A stretch of DNA of 47,596 bases, taken from the IMG/VR virus record IMGVR_UViG_3300022682_000034, positions 1 through 47,596 of that record. The stretch is one strand, 5' to 3'. Below the pieces are notes generated by a model. That model was given only the letters and a program-made list of their open reading frames with translations. It searched no databases and was not told the DNA's origin. The translations under genes were made by a program, and so were the position numbers. Shown in pieces: positions 8,543-17,677 of this stretch (position 1 is its first letter; each line of letters begins with the position of its first letter). This stretch comes from a virus.

Positions 8543-8913
8543 TGACAAACCTAAGGGAACTCGCAGAGTCTGATTTGGCGACATCGCTCGAAAGCTCAAA
8601 AGATTTTGCGCTTCCCGTGGTTTTGACTTCGCCGGACGGGGCGACTGAAACGGCTTGGGGCCAGGTTGGCTATGACACTCGGGATTACGATCCGGAGTCC
8701 GGCGCGGAAATCATTGTCAACCGGCCTTTTGTCGTTCTTCGCCGTTCGACGCTCTCCCGGGTGCCGGCCGATGGTGAAAAATGGTCCGTCCGGATCCCCG
8801 TTTCCCCATCCGCTTCGGCGCCCACTGAAACCTATCTACTCGAGCGCCCAGTTGAGCACGGTCGCTCCATCGGATTCATAAACCTTTATCTTATGAAAGC
8901 ATCGCAGTCATGA
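8542..8913 (+). CDS. Head-tail joining protein, lambda FII-like barrel
   Basis: This protein of about 123 residues sits after the head genes and before the tail genes. The start LRELAESDLATSLESS, followed by beta-rich sequence (ALPVVLTSPDG, RPFVVLRRSTLSRVP), resembles the FII-like barrel proteins that connect head and tail. ATG 8542 is chosen because it overlaps the preceding stop; a GTG at 8539 is the alternative. The 3' end overlaps the next gene by ATGA. Confidence 0.55.
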   Translation: MTNLRELAESDLATSLESSKDFALPVVLTSPDGATETAWGQVGYDTRDYDPESGAEIIVNRPFVVLRRSTLSRVPADGEKWSVRIPVSPSASAPTETYLLERPVEHGRSIGFINLYLMKASQS

Positions 8914-9554
8914 ACTTTCAGACGATAAAGGCAAACATCGTATCAATTCTCGGCACAGCCGCCGCTGGGCGCTATCGAGTAGTAGGTTATCAACAGCAGG
9001 GCGTTTCAGCCGACGAGATTGTCGACACGAGCCGCCTCGTTCAAGTTTTCTATGTTGCTGGAAACTTCCCGAAATCCGGGGCATCGCTCCGCGGTCCAAT
9101 TCGCCATGAGATGACCTTTCGGGTGCAACTTATGGCCAGCAAGGCGGCAAGCGTCGATCTTTCGGTGCTCGAGAGTTCGACGTCAACCGAAGCGGAAAAA
9201 GCGGCGGCTCTCGCTGCGACTTCCGAGGCTGCTTCGCTTGCCGATGCCTCAATTGACGAGATGTTTTCGGCAGTGTATGGCGTGATGATGGACAACAGCG
9301 ATCTCGACCTCGGAATGGACCCTCCGGCGGGGTCGCGGTGGGTATCCGGATTCCAGAAAAATCCGCCACATCCTATTGGGGAGTATGTCACGATCACGGG
9401 ATCTTTTGACGTCGAATGTGTGTACTATGAGACTCTTTCTGGTGTAGAGGCGTTGAACGAGATTGGAGTCGCGACGGTTATCGACGTGGATATCGAAAAC
9501 AACGACGATAACGCAACAAAACAGGGTGTAACCGTGTCAAATGAGGGTCCCTAG
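8910..9554 (+). CDS. Putative tail terminator / neck protein
   Basis: This 214-residue protein is coupled to the FII-like gene (ATGA overlap). An internal Ala/Glu-rich segment (about residues 85-118) suggests a helical insertion in an otherwise mixed fold. Its position between head-tail joiner and sheath is where contractile-tailed phages encode their tail terminator or completion protein. The family is not firmly recognised from sequence. Confidence 0.5.
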   Translation: MNFQTIKANIVSILGTAAAGRYRVVGYQQQGVSADEIVDTSRLVQVFYVAGNFPKSGASLRGPIRHEMTFRVQLMASKAASVDLSVLESSTSTEAEKAAALAATSEAASLADASIDEMFSAVYGVMMDNSDLDLGMDPPAGSRWVSGFQKNPPHPIGEYVTITGSFDVECVYYETLSGVEALNEIGVATVIDVDIENNDDNATKQGVTVSNEGP

Positions 9555-9556
9555 TG

Positions 9557-9991
9557 ATGTATTTTGACGTTCTTCTTGACAGTCTCCCCGATCCGATCGA
9601 TCCAGCGGATCCGCCCGAGGACACCCAAGGGCTTTGGGATTCTCAAAACCCGCTCGCCGAAAATGGGATTTACGCGATCGTCGAGGTACCGTACAAAGAC
9701 AACAATAAAAACAAGTTTTTCTATCATTGCCAAATGACACAAGAGCAGCTTGATTATTGGCTTGCCGATGGCTCTAAGGTCCTGAAATCCGCTAGGAAAG
9801 CAGACAAAAAGTGGTTCAAGGAGCTCGAGAAGGACGACGGGGAAACCGACATAGTTCCTCTTCACGTTTTCGGAGATCACATGGTGGATTTTGAGGCCGG
9901 CGAGATTATATATCCTAACACGAAACCAAATGAAAATACCAGTACCGCCCGACGGCGGGGAGGTGATTTAAATGACACTCAGCGCGAGTAG
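9557..9991 (+). CDS. Hypothetical protein before the tail sheath
   Basis: A 144-residue acidic protein with an N-terminal Asp/Pro-rich segment (DSLPDPIDPADPPED). ATG 9557 is preferred, with GAGGG 9 bases upstream; the GTG at 9554 overlaps the previous stop. The 3' end overlaps the sheath gene by 20 bases. The family is not recognised; a tail-completion role is possible from position alone. Confidence 0.5.
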   Translation: MYFDVLLDSLPDPIDPADPPEDTQGLWDSQNPLAENGIYAIVEVPYKDNNKNKFFYHCQMTQEQLDYWLADGSKVLKSARKADKKWFKELEKDDGETDIVPLHVFGDHMVDFEAGEIIYPNTKPNENTSTARRRGGDLNDTQRE

Positions 9992-11525
9992 CTTAGCCGC
10001 CGCAGTCGGGGCAAGCATCAAAAATGTGCAATTTACGCCAACGGCGGAAAACGTGCCGAGAAAGATCTTGATTCTCGGCACCTATGATGCCTCGAAATCC
10101 GGGATCGCCGACGAGACTCCGCAGCTCTTGACCAGCCCTGAGGATGCAGGCAACCGCTACGGATTCGGGTCGATGCTTCATCGATTGGCGAAGCAAGTCT
10201 ACGCCGGATCGAACGGTGTCGAGATGTGGGCTTGCCCGCAAGCTGAGGCAGGTGGAGCCGCCGCGGCCGCGGGTGACATCACGTTTACTGGCGCCGCGAC
10301 AGAATCCGCAACTCTGAATCTCTACATTGCAGGCGTCAAGGTCCCGGTGACGGTGACGACCGGCGACGCGGTTGGAGATATCGCAACTGCAACCGCAGCG
10401 GCCGTCACTGCCGATCCCGATCTTCCTGTCACCGCGGCTGCAACCCTCGGAGTGGTTGATTTCACAGCGAAATCAAAGGGCCCCTGGGGCAATGGCATCT
10501 CGATCACGCTAAACGAGGGATTCAACGAGACGACCCCGGCAGGTGTGACCACAGCTGTCACTGGCATGGCGAGCGGCGCAGGGGTCCCGACGGTCTCTGA
10601 TGCTCTCGACGGTCTTGGGACTGGCGACGACGCGAACGAAGATTTTTTCACCGATGTCGTGCATGGATATCTCCAAGACACGACGACTCTTGACGCGATC
10701 TCGGCGTATGTCGGCGCTGGCAACACGGCAACGGGATTGTATGACAAGCTGGTTCACAGGCCCTTCCGCGTTCTCACCGGTGACGTTGTCGCCGGGTCTT
10801 CGGGATTGTCTGACCTGACGACCCTCGGAGGAAATCGGAAATCCGACCGCGCGAATGGCGTTATAGCGGTTCCCGGGTCTCCGAACCATCCTAGCGAGAT
10901 CGCAGCGGTTGCGATCGGCGTTATGGCGCGGATCAACAACGATCGCGCGGCACAGTCGTACATCGGGCAGGCGTTGCCGGGCATCATTCCCGGATCGGCC
11001 TCGGACCGCTGGACTTCGAGCTATGATAGCCGCGACACTGCGGTCAAGGCTGGGATCTCGCCAACGATCGTCAAATCCGGAGCGGTCGTCCTTCAAAATG
11101 TCATGACGTTTTATCACCCGGACGACGTGCCGCGGAGCTCGAATTTGTATGCGAGTATGCGAAACATCTCAATCGTCCAGAACATTTTGTACAACGTCGC
11201 GGTAAATTTCTCCCAAGAAAAGTGGCAGGGGATTTCGATCGTCTCTGATGTGACGAAGGTCACAAATGCGATCGACGCCCAAAAAGCTCGAGACATCGAG
11301 GCAGTGATTGATGACCTCGTCGCGCTGTCGACTTCGTTCGAGGGTCGCGCGTGGATCTACACATCCGCGTTCACAATCTCGAAATTGCAAGCCGGCGGAC
11401 TGGTTTCCATCCGATCGGGCGGGACAGGATTTGATTGTCAACTCCCGATTCTGATTTCTGGCGAGGGCGCGATCATTGACACAGAGGTGCAGGCCGACAC
11501 GAGCCTAGCGGTTTTGCTGGGCTAA
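9972..11525 (+). CDS. Contractile tail sheath protein, Mu gpL-like
   Basis: This 517-residue protein has a strong GGGGAGGTGA ribosome-binding site. The start (NVPRKILILGTYDASKSG) and the C-terminal region (NVAVNFSQEKWQGISIVSDV, then DLVALSTSFEGRAWIYTS) fit Mu-type tail sheaths. Residues of about 93-185 form an Ala/Thr-rich beta insertion typical of sheath proteins exposed on the outside. Together with the tube gene that follows, it shows the tail is contractile. Confidence 0.87.
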   Translation: MTLSASSLAAAVGASIKNVQFTPTAENVPRKILILGTYDASKSGIADETPQLLTSPEDAGNRYGFGSMLHRLAKQVYAGSNGVEMWACPQAEAGGAAAAAGDITFTGAATESATLNLYIAGVKVPVTVTTGDAVGDIATATAAAVTADPDLPVTAAATLGVVDFTAKSKGPWGNGISITLNEGFNETTPAGVTTAVTGMASGAGVPTVSDALDGLGTGDDANEDFFTDVVHGYLQDTTTLDAISAYVGAGNTATGLYDKLVHRPFRVLTGDVVAGSSGLSDLTTLGGNRKSDRANGVIAVPGSPNHPSEIAAVAIGVMARINNDRAAQSYIGQALPGIIPGSASDRWTSSYDSRDTAVKAGISPTIVKSGAVVLQNVMTFYHPDDVPRSSNLYASMRNISIVQNILYNVAVNFSQEKWQGISIVSDVTKVTNAIDAQKARDIEAVIDDLVALSTSFEGRAWIYTSAFTISKLQAGGLVSIRSGGTGFDCQLPILISGEGAIIDTEVQADTSLAVLLG

Positions 11526-11537
11526 TGAGGTGATACT

Positions 11538-11909
11538 ATGACGGCAGTAGCAGGAAGTATTCGGAAATTCACGATCGAGGGCGTCTCTTTTGACGTTGCC
11601 GCCGATGCGAATTTTTCCGAGATTTTCACCCAATGGGAAAACAGCATGGTTCCGACATCCGGCCGGGCGATGCGGAAAATGATGAAACGGATTCCATCGG
11701 TCGAAGGCGTGGTTCTGGTCACTGACAAAGATCAGCGCCTAGTGCTCAAGGACTTCGCCGAAGGGCTCGACGATCTCAAGATCACATACAAAAACGCGGC
11801 CGGGGATTCCTACCGCGGAGAAGGTACTATTGAGATAGAGAACAACGAAACAGAGGAAAACCGAACGTCTTGCACAATTCACCCGCGTGGTGATTGGACG
11901 GCGTTCTAA
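11538..11909 (+). CDS. Tail tube protein, Mu gpM-like
   Basis: This 123-residue protein directly follows the sheath, as in Mu-like phages, with a GAGGTGA ribosome-binding site. It is beta-rich (FTIEGVSFDVAADANFSEIF) with a C-terminal GTIEIENNETEENRTSCTIH stretch like Mu-type tube proteins. It would form stacked hexamers making the inner tube around the tape measure. Confidence 0.83.
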   Translation: MTAVAGSIRKFTIEGVSFDVAADANFSEIFTQWENSMVPTSGRAMRKMMKRIPSVEGVVLVTDKDQRLVLKDFAEGLDDLKITYKNAAGDSYRGEGTIEIENNETEENRTSCTIHPRGDWTAF

Positions 11910-11929
11910 TCAATTACAGCGAGGGAAAA

Positions 11930-12337
11930 ATGAACGGCGAAAACATCCTTTCCGAAGAATCCGCACTCGAGAATTTCCAAAAATTCGTTGACTTTTATGA
12001 TGTCGATGAAAAGGACTTAGAAGACGAGACGATCAAGAAATTCATTGGCGGAATAATCCGCGCGATCCGTAGGGGTCGTCTTGAATTCGAAGACACCGAA
12101 GACGGGCTCGTGATTCACCAAAACCTCGTTCGTTCAGTCGGTGGTGTGTCTAGGATTACGTATTCGCAATTCAACGGCGCGGCGAAAAAAGCGATCGACA
12201 CCCAAAAAGGTGAAGTTGCGAAAATCCATGCGATGATGGCGAAGCTATCGAGAGAATCCATGGGGTTCATCGAGAAGCTGATCGGGCCGGATTACTCGAC
12301 TATGGAGAGTCTCGCGGTCCTTTTTTCCGTAGCGTAG
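11930..12337 (+). CDS. Tail assembly chaperone, short form
   Basis: This acidic, mainly helical protein of 135 residues lies between the tube and tape measure genes, where tail assembly chaperones lie. ATG 11930 is chosen over the in-frame ATG at 11894 because GAGGG is at 11921-11925. The frame ends at 12335-12337, just after a run of six T. An open frame without its own early start continues downstream in the -1 frame (see the frameshift product). Confidence 0.75.
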   Translation: MNGENILSEESALENFQKFVDFYDVDEKDLEDETIKKFIGGIIRAIRRGRLEFEDTEDGLVIHQNLVRSVGGVSRITYSQFNGAAKKAIDTQKGEVAKIHAMMAKLSRESMGFIEKLIGPDYSTMESLAVLFSVA

Positions 12338-12510
12338 CGCCGAGAGCTACGCAAAAACAAGGCGAATTGTTCTCGAGTGGTAACGTTTCGCCTTCTGAAC
12401 TTGACAAAATGGATTGGGTTAGTCTATCCTATTGGCATGACTGGCATAAGGCGATTTCCGCTAAGGAAAAATCGGAAATCGATAAAGCCAAAACTAAAAA
12501 ACGCCGATAG
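11930..12510 (+). CDS. Tail assembly chaperone, -1 frameshifted long form
   Basis: A -1 shift in CC-TTTTTT-CC (12319-12328) joins the chaperone to an overlapping frame that has no stop until TAG at 12508-12510, giving about 193 residues. The added 62 or so residues are Trp/Lys-rich (DKMDWVSLSYWHDWHKAISA) and end KAKTKKRR. The -1 frame is open from about 12214 and has no ATG until 12409, so it is probably reached only by slippage. Lambda G/GT and many other phages make a short and a long chaperone in this way. Confidence 0.65.
12319..12328 (+). promoter_or_regulatory. Candidate slippery site for programmed -1 frameshift
   Basis: In the zero frame the codons are CTT TTT TCC GTA GCG TAG; in the -1 frame they are CCT TTT TTC CGT. 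The T6 run allows a Phe tRNA on TTT to slip back perfectly. The site lies 7-16 bases before the zero-frame stop. Confidence 0.55.
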
Positions 12511-12518
12511 GTGATTCC

Positions 12519-14558
12519 ATGGCCGATCGCGCCGTCTCAATAGCATTTCTCGCGAAAGATAAAGTTTCAGTCGTATTGGATCGCCTTGGTAATAAATCCA
12601 TGACGGCTGGGAAGCGAATCAAAGCGGGGATCGAACGGGCGAACGCTTCGTTTGCGAAACTTTCGGCGATGGGTAGGGGCGGCGGCGTTTTTGGGGGCGT
12701 TCTTGGCGGAATGGTGGTTTCGCGCGGGATCTTCGAAATGGCGTCGGGGGTGCGCACCGTTACCGAGGAGTTTGTCGGGCTTGACGGTGCCCTAACCTCC
12801 GCGGCGGCAAAATTCGGGGGGATCGCGCGTGGATCAAAAGAGTTCGAGGCCCTTGAGGCAGCGGCGCGATCTGTCGGCGCAACTACGCAGTTCACAAGCC
12901 GCGAAGCCGGCGAAGGACTCGAGTTTCTTGCTATGGCAGGATTCAACGCGCAACAATCCGTAGCTGCCCTGCCTCCACTCGTCGACCTCGCTACAGCCTC
13001 AAACATGGATCTAGCCCGGGCTTCGGATATCGCCTCCGATGCGCTCGGAGCATTCAAACTAATGTCTAAAGATTCCGCGGTGTTAACTGGGAACATGACG
13101 CGGATCAATGATGTGTTTGCCGCGACTGTGACAAGCGCTAACGTTGACATGGAAAATCTTTTCGAGACCATGAAAGACGGTGGTCCGGTGCTTACGACTG
13201 CCGGGCAATCCCTCGAGACGTTTGCTGCATTGACGGGCGTTATGGGTTCAGCGGGCATCAAGGGCTCGAAGGCCGGCACGACTCTAAAAAATATGACGCT
13301 AAAATTGACGAGCGCGACCGGAAAGGGCGCGGCCACTCTCAGACGTCTTGGGATTAGCGTCAAAGATTCCTCGGGCAATATGCGAGATATGCTCGACATT
13401 CTCGACGATCTTTCGGCCGCTACAAGCAAAATGGGCAACGTCGAGAGGTCTGCTGCGCTTGACACGATATTCGGAAAACGGGCGATTGCGGGGCTTGGGG
13501 TTGTGCTAGATGGTGGTGTTGATAAGGTCCGGGATTTCCGCGATCAGCTCAACGGCGCGGCTGGCGCATCAAAAAAAATGGCGGCCGATATGCGGAAGTC
13601 CCTCGGGAATCGGCTTAAGATCCTAAAATCAGGATTGATAGACATCGGCTTCAAATTCATCGAAGCGTTCCAAGAAAAATTTCCAGGCGCCATTAATTCC
13701 GCGATCGAGGCGGTACAGGGGTTCGACGTGGCTCCAATCGTAGATGGGGTCAAAACCTTCATTGATTACGTCAAGATCGGTAAGGACATTTTCGTCGAAT
13801 GGTGGCCGGTGATCGGTGCGATCACTTCCGCATTCATGGCTCTTCGAATTGCGACCCTTGCGGCCGCAGCGGCACAAGTGGTTTTGAACTTTATCACAGC
13901 TCTTAATCCTTTCATGCTCTTGATCATGGCGATCGGTGCCGCGGTTTTCGCGTTGTGGTACTATTGGGATGAAATCCAAATTTGGGCTGAGGGAGTTGTT
14001 GGGGCATTTTTTGATATGACGGATTCCATCGCTGTAACGATGGGTGAAGTTGCGGTAGGAATCCGCAATTTCTTCGTAAACATTTTCAATAACGCTATGG
14101 ACCTTGCGGCGGATATGATGAAGGGCATCGTCGATCTTTTGGCAAAGACGCCTTTGATTGGGAAAAAAGAGAGTATTGTTTTGCGTGCTTCTGTTGATGC
14201 GGCTGTAGACAGGCAAAAATACGACTGGCTAGAAGCTCCTACAAAAGAAAAGATCCGGCGCGAGCGCATGGGTGGTATGGGCCTTCCTTTCCAGTCATAC
14301 GATGATGAGAGATCGCAACTCGACAGAAATACCCGAGAAATCAAGGGGCGTGGCGGGCGTGCGGGGCAATTTGAGGCGATGATAGATCCCCAAAAACTCC
14401 AAGGCATGATGCAACAAACGACCGACGTGAATCTCGACGTAGGCTTCAAGGGATTTCCTGATTGGATGCAAGATATGATGTCTGTGCAATCCACTGCGAC
14501 GAGCTCCAATCCTAACGCGCAAACGAAGGTAAACCGAAGCCGGGCGGGGGCGAACTAA
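12519..14558 (+). CDS. Tail tape measure protein
   Basis: This 679-residue protein has the tape-measure pattern: a start with DKVSVVLDRLGNKSM, the conserved helical region at about residues 105-185 (VGATTQFTSREAGEGLEFLA), and hydrophobic segments at about 425-490 that include probable membrane-inserting helices (FMLLIMAIGAAVFALWYYW). It sets tail length; at about 0.15 nm per residue the tail would be roughly 100 nm. An AGGTGA ribosome-binding site precedes it. Its stop overlaps the next start (TAATG). Confidence 0.92.
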   Translation: MADRAVSIAFLAKDKVSVVLDRLGNKSMTAGKRIKAGIERANASFAKLSAMGRGGGVFGGVLGGMVVSRGIFEMASGVRTVTEEFVGLDGALTSAAAKFGGIARGSKEFEALEAAARSVGATTQFTSREAGEGLEFLAMAGFNAQQSVAALPPLVDLATASNMDLARASDIASDALGAFKLMSKDSAVLTGNMTRINDVFAATVTSANVDMENLFETMKDGGPVLTTAGQSLETFAALTGVMGSAGIKGSKAGTTLKNMTLKLTSATGKGAATLRRLGISVKDSSGNMRDMLDILDDLSAATSKMGNVERSAALDTIFGKRAIAGLGVVLDGGVDKVRDFRDQLNGAAGASKKMAADMRKSLGNRLKILKSGLIDIGFKFIEAFQEKFPGAINSAIEAVQGFDVAPIVDGVKTFIDYVKIGKDIFVEWWPVIGAITSAFMALRIATLAAAAAQVVLNFITALNPFMLLIMAIGAAVFALWYYWDEIQIWAEGVVGAFFDMTDSIAVTMGEVAVGIRNFFVNIFNNAMDLAADMMKGIVDLLAKTPLIGKKESIVLRASVDAAVDRQKYDWLEAPTKEKIRRERMGGMGLPFQSYDDERSQLDRNTREIKGRGGRAGQFEAMIDPQKLQGMMQQTTDVNLDVGFKGFPDWMQDMMSVQSTATSSNPNAQTKVNRSRAGAN

Positions 14559-15871
14559 TGGGATTGCTTGACCAAATCAAAGACATCCTTTTGAACGGCC
14601 CGGACGATTGGCGTTCCAGGCTTCGGGAGACTGTCGAGCTTACTTCTCCCGAAGGGAACTCGTTTTCGGCCAAATGGCAATCTGGTCCGAGGTCTATCGA
14701 GAAAAAGCTAGGGATTTTCCTTTATCCGAAGGTCAAAGGGAACATCGTTCAAGACCTCGATATAAACAGCGCCCGCTATACCATCAATCTGTTTTTTGAG
14801 GGTTCCGACCATGACAAAACCGCGGCGGATTTTTTCCGCGCTTGCGGTGAGCGGGGGACGTGGACTGTGATCCACCCTGTCCACGGTTTTGTGGACTTGC
14901 AACTTGTCTCTGCGAAAGAGGTTAACGATCCGATTCGTTCTGCGAATATCACCGAGTTTCAAACCGACTGGATCGAGTCGATCGATCCGCTCACATTGAA
15001 AACGAAAGCGGAGCTCATCGCGGAGATTGAAGAGAAGGTTAAGGACCTCAACGTGTCGGCGGCGCAGCAATTCGCCGACAATCTCAACCAAAACGCGAAC
15101 GAATTCTCGAGGGCTGTGCAATCCGCCACAGAAAAAGCGGTACTCATCTCCGACGTTGCGACAAAGCCCCTTTTCGACTCCATCGACGCGCTCGACACTA
15201 CGATCACCGCGATACAATCCGCGATCAACGACACGATCACACAAACGACGATCTTGACCGATGGGCTCGCGGGCCAATTGCAGCAGTTGACGCAGCTCCC
15301 CGCGCTCGGGAATGGTGACGCTCGTTCGAAATTCAATGCTTTTGACGATCTCGTTGATTCGGCGGCGGACATTCTGCCGGCGACCGTGACGAAACCACAG
15401 ATTGCGAAAAACGAGGCGTCGGTTGCTGAGCTCTCAATGGTGTCGGCGATCGGTTCAATCGCTATTTCTGCTGTCCAATCAACCCTGGGAACGCGCGTCG
15501 AGGCCGTTTCGCTAGCCGAATTCGCAACGGATTTTCTCGACAAAGTGACAGAGACGCTTGACAACTCACAAGCGGATTTCCAAGACACGGATTTCGTCGA
15601 TCAATACTTCTCTCAAACGCAATCTTTTGACCAGGCGGTAAATCTGATCGCGACGGTAAACACGTACCTCCGGACAGTCGCACCTTCACTCCGTGTCGAG
15701 AAGAGATTCACGATCGACAGGCCGAGGTCACCGATTGAGATCACGATCACAGAGTACGGCGATCTTGGGGATAACGACTCGAATTTTGATTTGTTCATTG
15801 ATACGAACGGTCTGAAGGGCGATCAGATTCTCTTGCTCGACCGGAACACTGAGGTTGTGATCTATGCCTAA
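14558..15871 (+). CDS. Mu gpN-like tail / DNA circulation protein
   Basis: This 437-residue protein follows the tape measure. The N-terminal about 150 residues (LTSPEGNSFSAKWQSGPRSI, then AADFFRACGERGTWTVIHP) match the N-terminal domain of the Mu 'DNA circularization' family. In Mu the product is a baseplate component that joins the tail tube end to the hub. The middle is a long helix-rich segment (about 165-360). The last residues overlap the next gene by 8 bases. Confidence 0.8.
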   Translation: MGLLDQIKDILLNGPDDWRSRLRETVELTSPEGNSFSAKWQSGPRSIEKKLGIFLYPKVKGNIVQDLDINSARYTINLFFEGSDHDKTAADFFRACGERGTWTVIHPVHGFVDLQLVSAKEVNDPIRSANITEFQTDWIESIDPLTLKTKAELIAEIEEKVKDLNVSAAQQFADNLNQNANEFSRAVQSATEKAVLISDVATKPLFDSIDALDTTITAIQSAINDTITQTTILTDGLAGQLQQLTQLPALGNGDARSKFNAFDDLVDSAADILPATVTKPQIAKNEASVAELSMVSAIGSIAISAVQSTLGTRVEAVSLAEFATDFLDKVTETLDNSQADFQDTDFVDQYFSQTQSFDQAVNLIATVNTYLRTVAPSLRVEKRFTIDRPRSPIEITITEYGDLGDNDSNFDLFIDTNGLKGDQILLLDRNTEVVIYA

Positions 15872-17114
15872 GCCGACGCCGGGCCGTCAGTACACGATCG
15901 TAAAAGGCGATAATCTCTCGCATATCGCCCGGGCGGCATATGGTGTCCCTAGCGAGTGGCGGCGGATTTGGAAAGCGAACAAGACCACGCTTCGGTCTGG
16001 TGATCCAAACCTGATTTTCCCCGGGGAGGTGATTATCATCCCTGGCGATCCGCCAGAGATTGAGAAGCTCAAAAAGGTCGAAGCGGAGCTTCCTGGAAAA
16101 GATCCGGATGACTTCACCGTCGTGATCGAGGGGAAAGAGATTCCGGTTAAGGGCGGCCAAGCTGTGCGAACAGCCGACACAGCCGCGGACGGGTGGGTTG
16201 CTTCTATCGCTCGCGACACGTCAGACGACGATCTAACTGAACTCCTTCGTCCATATAAGTACCGCGAGGCAGCGGTCTATCTCGGTGGTAAGCTCGTGGT
16301 TAACGGGCGACTGTATGGGGTTCAGCATACGATCACTGAAAACGGTGGCGTGGTCTGTGATCTTGAGGGATGGTCATATACCGCCGATATGATTGACTCT
16401 ACGTTAAAAGCACCATACGAAGCAAACAAAATCAACCTCGAAACAAGGGCTCGCGATCTCGTCGAACCGTTAGGGATTTCCGTACTGTTCGAAGTCGACG
16501 ACGATCCGCCCTTCGACCGCGTTACCGCTGACAAAACGGACACGATATTTGATCATTTGTTGTCCCTCGCGAAACAACGTGGCGTGCTCGTCACGAGCAC
16601 GAATCAAGGTGAGCTCCTGTTCACCAAAGCTCAATCCGGCGATCCTGTCGGCACGATCGAGGAAGGTGTGCCGCCCTTTGTCAACGTTTCTGCGAAGTTC
16701 GACGGGCGCGCGAGATTCAACCGATATAAGGCGGTTGGACAATCCCCGAAAAAGAACGCGAAAACCGCGACTGCGGCTGATGATCGCGTTCCATCTTCTA
16801 GATTCTTGACTTTTCAGGCCGACGAATCAACGGGTGGGGACATCCAAAAAGCGGCGGATTGGAGACGGTCGAAACAGATCGCCGACGCGCTTACAATCCG
16901 TTTGCCTGTGCCGAGCTGGTACGCCCCGAATGGCGAATTGTGGCAACCGAACACGCTTGTGACGATCAAGTCGCCGACTATCTACCTCGAAGATGGATTC
17001 AATTTTTTGATCCGAGAGGTTGAATATGAATTTCGAGACGACGGAACGACGGCGAACCTATCACTGGTAACACCCGAGACGTATTCGGGGGAGAGCATTG
17101 TTGAACCATGGTAG
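15864..17114 (+). CDS. Baseplate hub (Mu gp44 / P2 gpD-like) with N-terminal LysM
   Basis: This 416-residue protein begins with a LysM domain (about residues 8-55: YTIVKGDNLSHIARAAYGV to NLIFPGEVIIIPG). The rest (about 70-416) resembles Mu gp44/P2 gpD hub proteins, with a FDHLLSLAKQRGVLV stretch and the late YKAVGQSPKK region. In P2 the LysM protein gpX and the hub gpD are separate; here they appear fused. The hub caps the tube, holds the spike and may bind peptidoglycan. Confidence 0.75.
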   Translation: MPKPTPGRQYTIVKGDNLSHIARAAYGVPSEWRRIWKANKTTLRSGDPNLIFPGEVIIIPGDPPEIEKLKKVEAELPGKDPDDFTVVIEGKEIPVKGGQAVRTADTAADGWVASIARDTSDDDLTELLRPYKYREAAVYLGGKLVVNGRLYGVQHTITENGGVVCDLEGWSYTADMIDSTLKAPYEANKINLETRARDLVEPLGISVLFEVDDDPPFDRVTADKTDTIFDHLLSLAKQRGVLVTSTNQGELLFTKAQSGDPVGTIEEGVPPFVNVSAKFDGRARFNRYKAVGQSPKKNAKTATAADDRVPSSRFLTFQADESTGGDIQKAADWRRSKQIADALTIRLPVPSWYAPNGELWQPNTLVTIKSPTIYLEDGFNFLIREVEYEFRDDGTTANLSLVTPETYSGESIVEPW

Positions 17115-17677
17115 CACAAATCGGCCGGGTTACTGGACGCGATGTCAAGAAAAATCGAGATTCTGCTAGCAATTCCCTACTTTTGCAAGCGGAGATTTCC
17201 GACGAAGACGACGTGCAAACGGTTGAAGTGTTTCGAGGGCCCGGCATCGATGCGAATCCACCCGACAACGCCCGAGCGGTTGTCCTCCCGGTTGGCAAGG
17301 CGTGGCAGATCGCGGTTGCGATTGACGACGGCGTGGCACCCGACGATACCGTTGACCAGGGGGAAATTGAAATCTATTCGAGCGCGAGCGGATCACGGGT
17401 GGCGACGATCCGCCTTGACGACTCGGGAAACATCAAAATCGATGCTGATACCGAGATTATTTTGAACTCCGGTACGGACTACGCGGTTGCATATGAGGAT
17501 CTAAAGACCGCGTTCGATCAATTGAAATCAGATTTTGACACGTTCGTTTCTACAATTTTCAATTTGCACAATCATCCGACGGCTGCAACCGGCCCGGTGT
17601 CCGTGCCGTCTGTAACGGGCTCAGCGTCAACTGCTGACATGAGCGGAGCGAAGATCGATACAGTGAGGGTGCCATGA
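17108..17677 (+). CDS. Baseplate spike protein, Mu gp45-like
   Basis: This 189-residue protein has an N-terminal OB-like region followed by repeated beta strands ending in a short helix-forming segment. The motif NLHNHPTAATGPV near residues 154-166 contains HxH, which in spike tips of this class (P2 gpV, phi92 gp138) binds iron at the apex. It would form the membrane-piercing trimer below the hub. It overlaps the hub gene by 7 bases and the next gene by 4. Confidence 0.83.
   Translation: MVAQIGRVTGRDVKKNRDSASNSLLLQAEISDEDDVQTVEVFRGPGIDANPPDNARAVVLPVGKAWQIAVAIDDGVAPDDTVDQGEIEIYSSASGSRVATIRLDDSGNIKIDADTEIILNSGTDYAVAYEDLKTAFDQLKSDFDTFVSTIFNLHNHPTAATGPVSVPSVTGSASTADMSGAKIDTVRVP

Noticed and set aside
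12494-13465. 323-codon open frame on the minus strand
   Set aside because: It lies fully antisense to the tape measure gene, has low-complexity Ala/Pro/Ser content typical of shadow frames, and lacks a ribosome-binding site.
13629-14509. Long antisense frames under the tape measure gene
   Set aside because: Shadows of a well-supported gene; composition is not protein-like and there is no translation signal.
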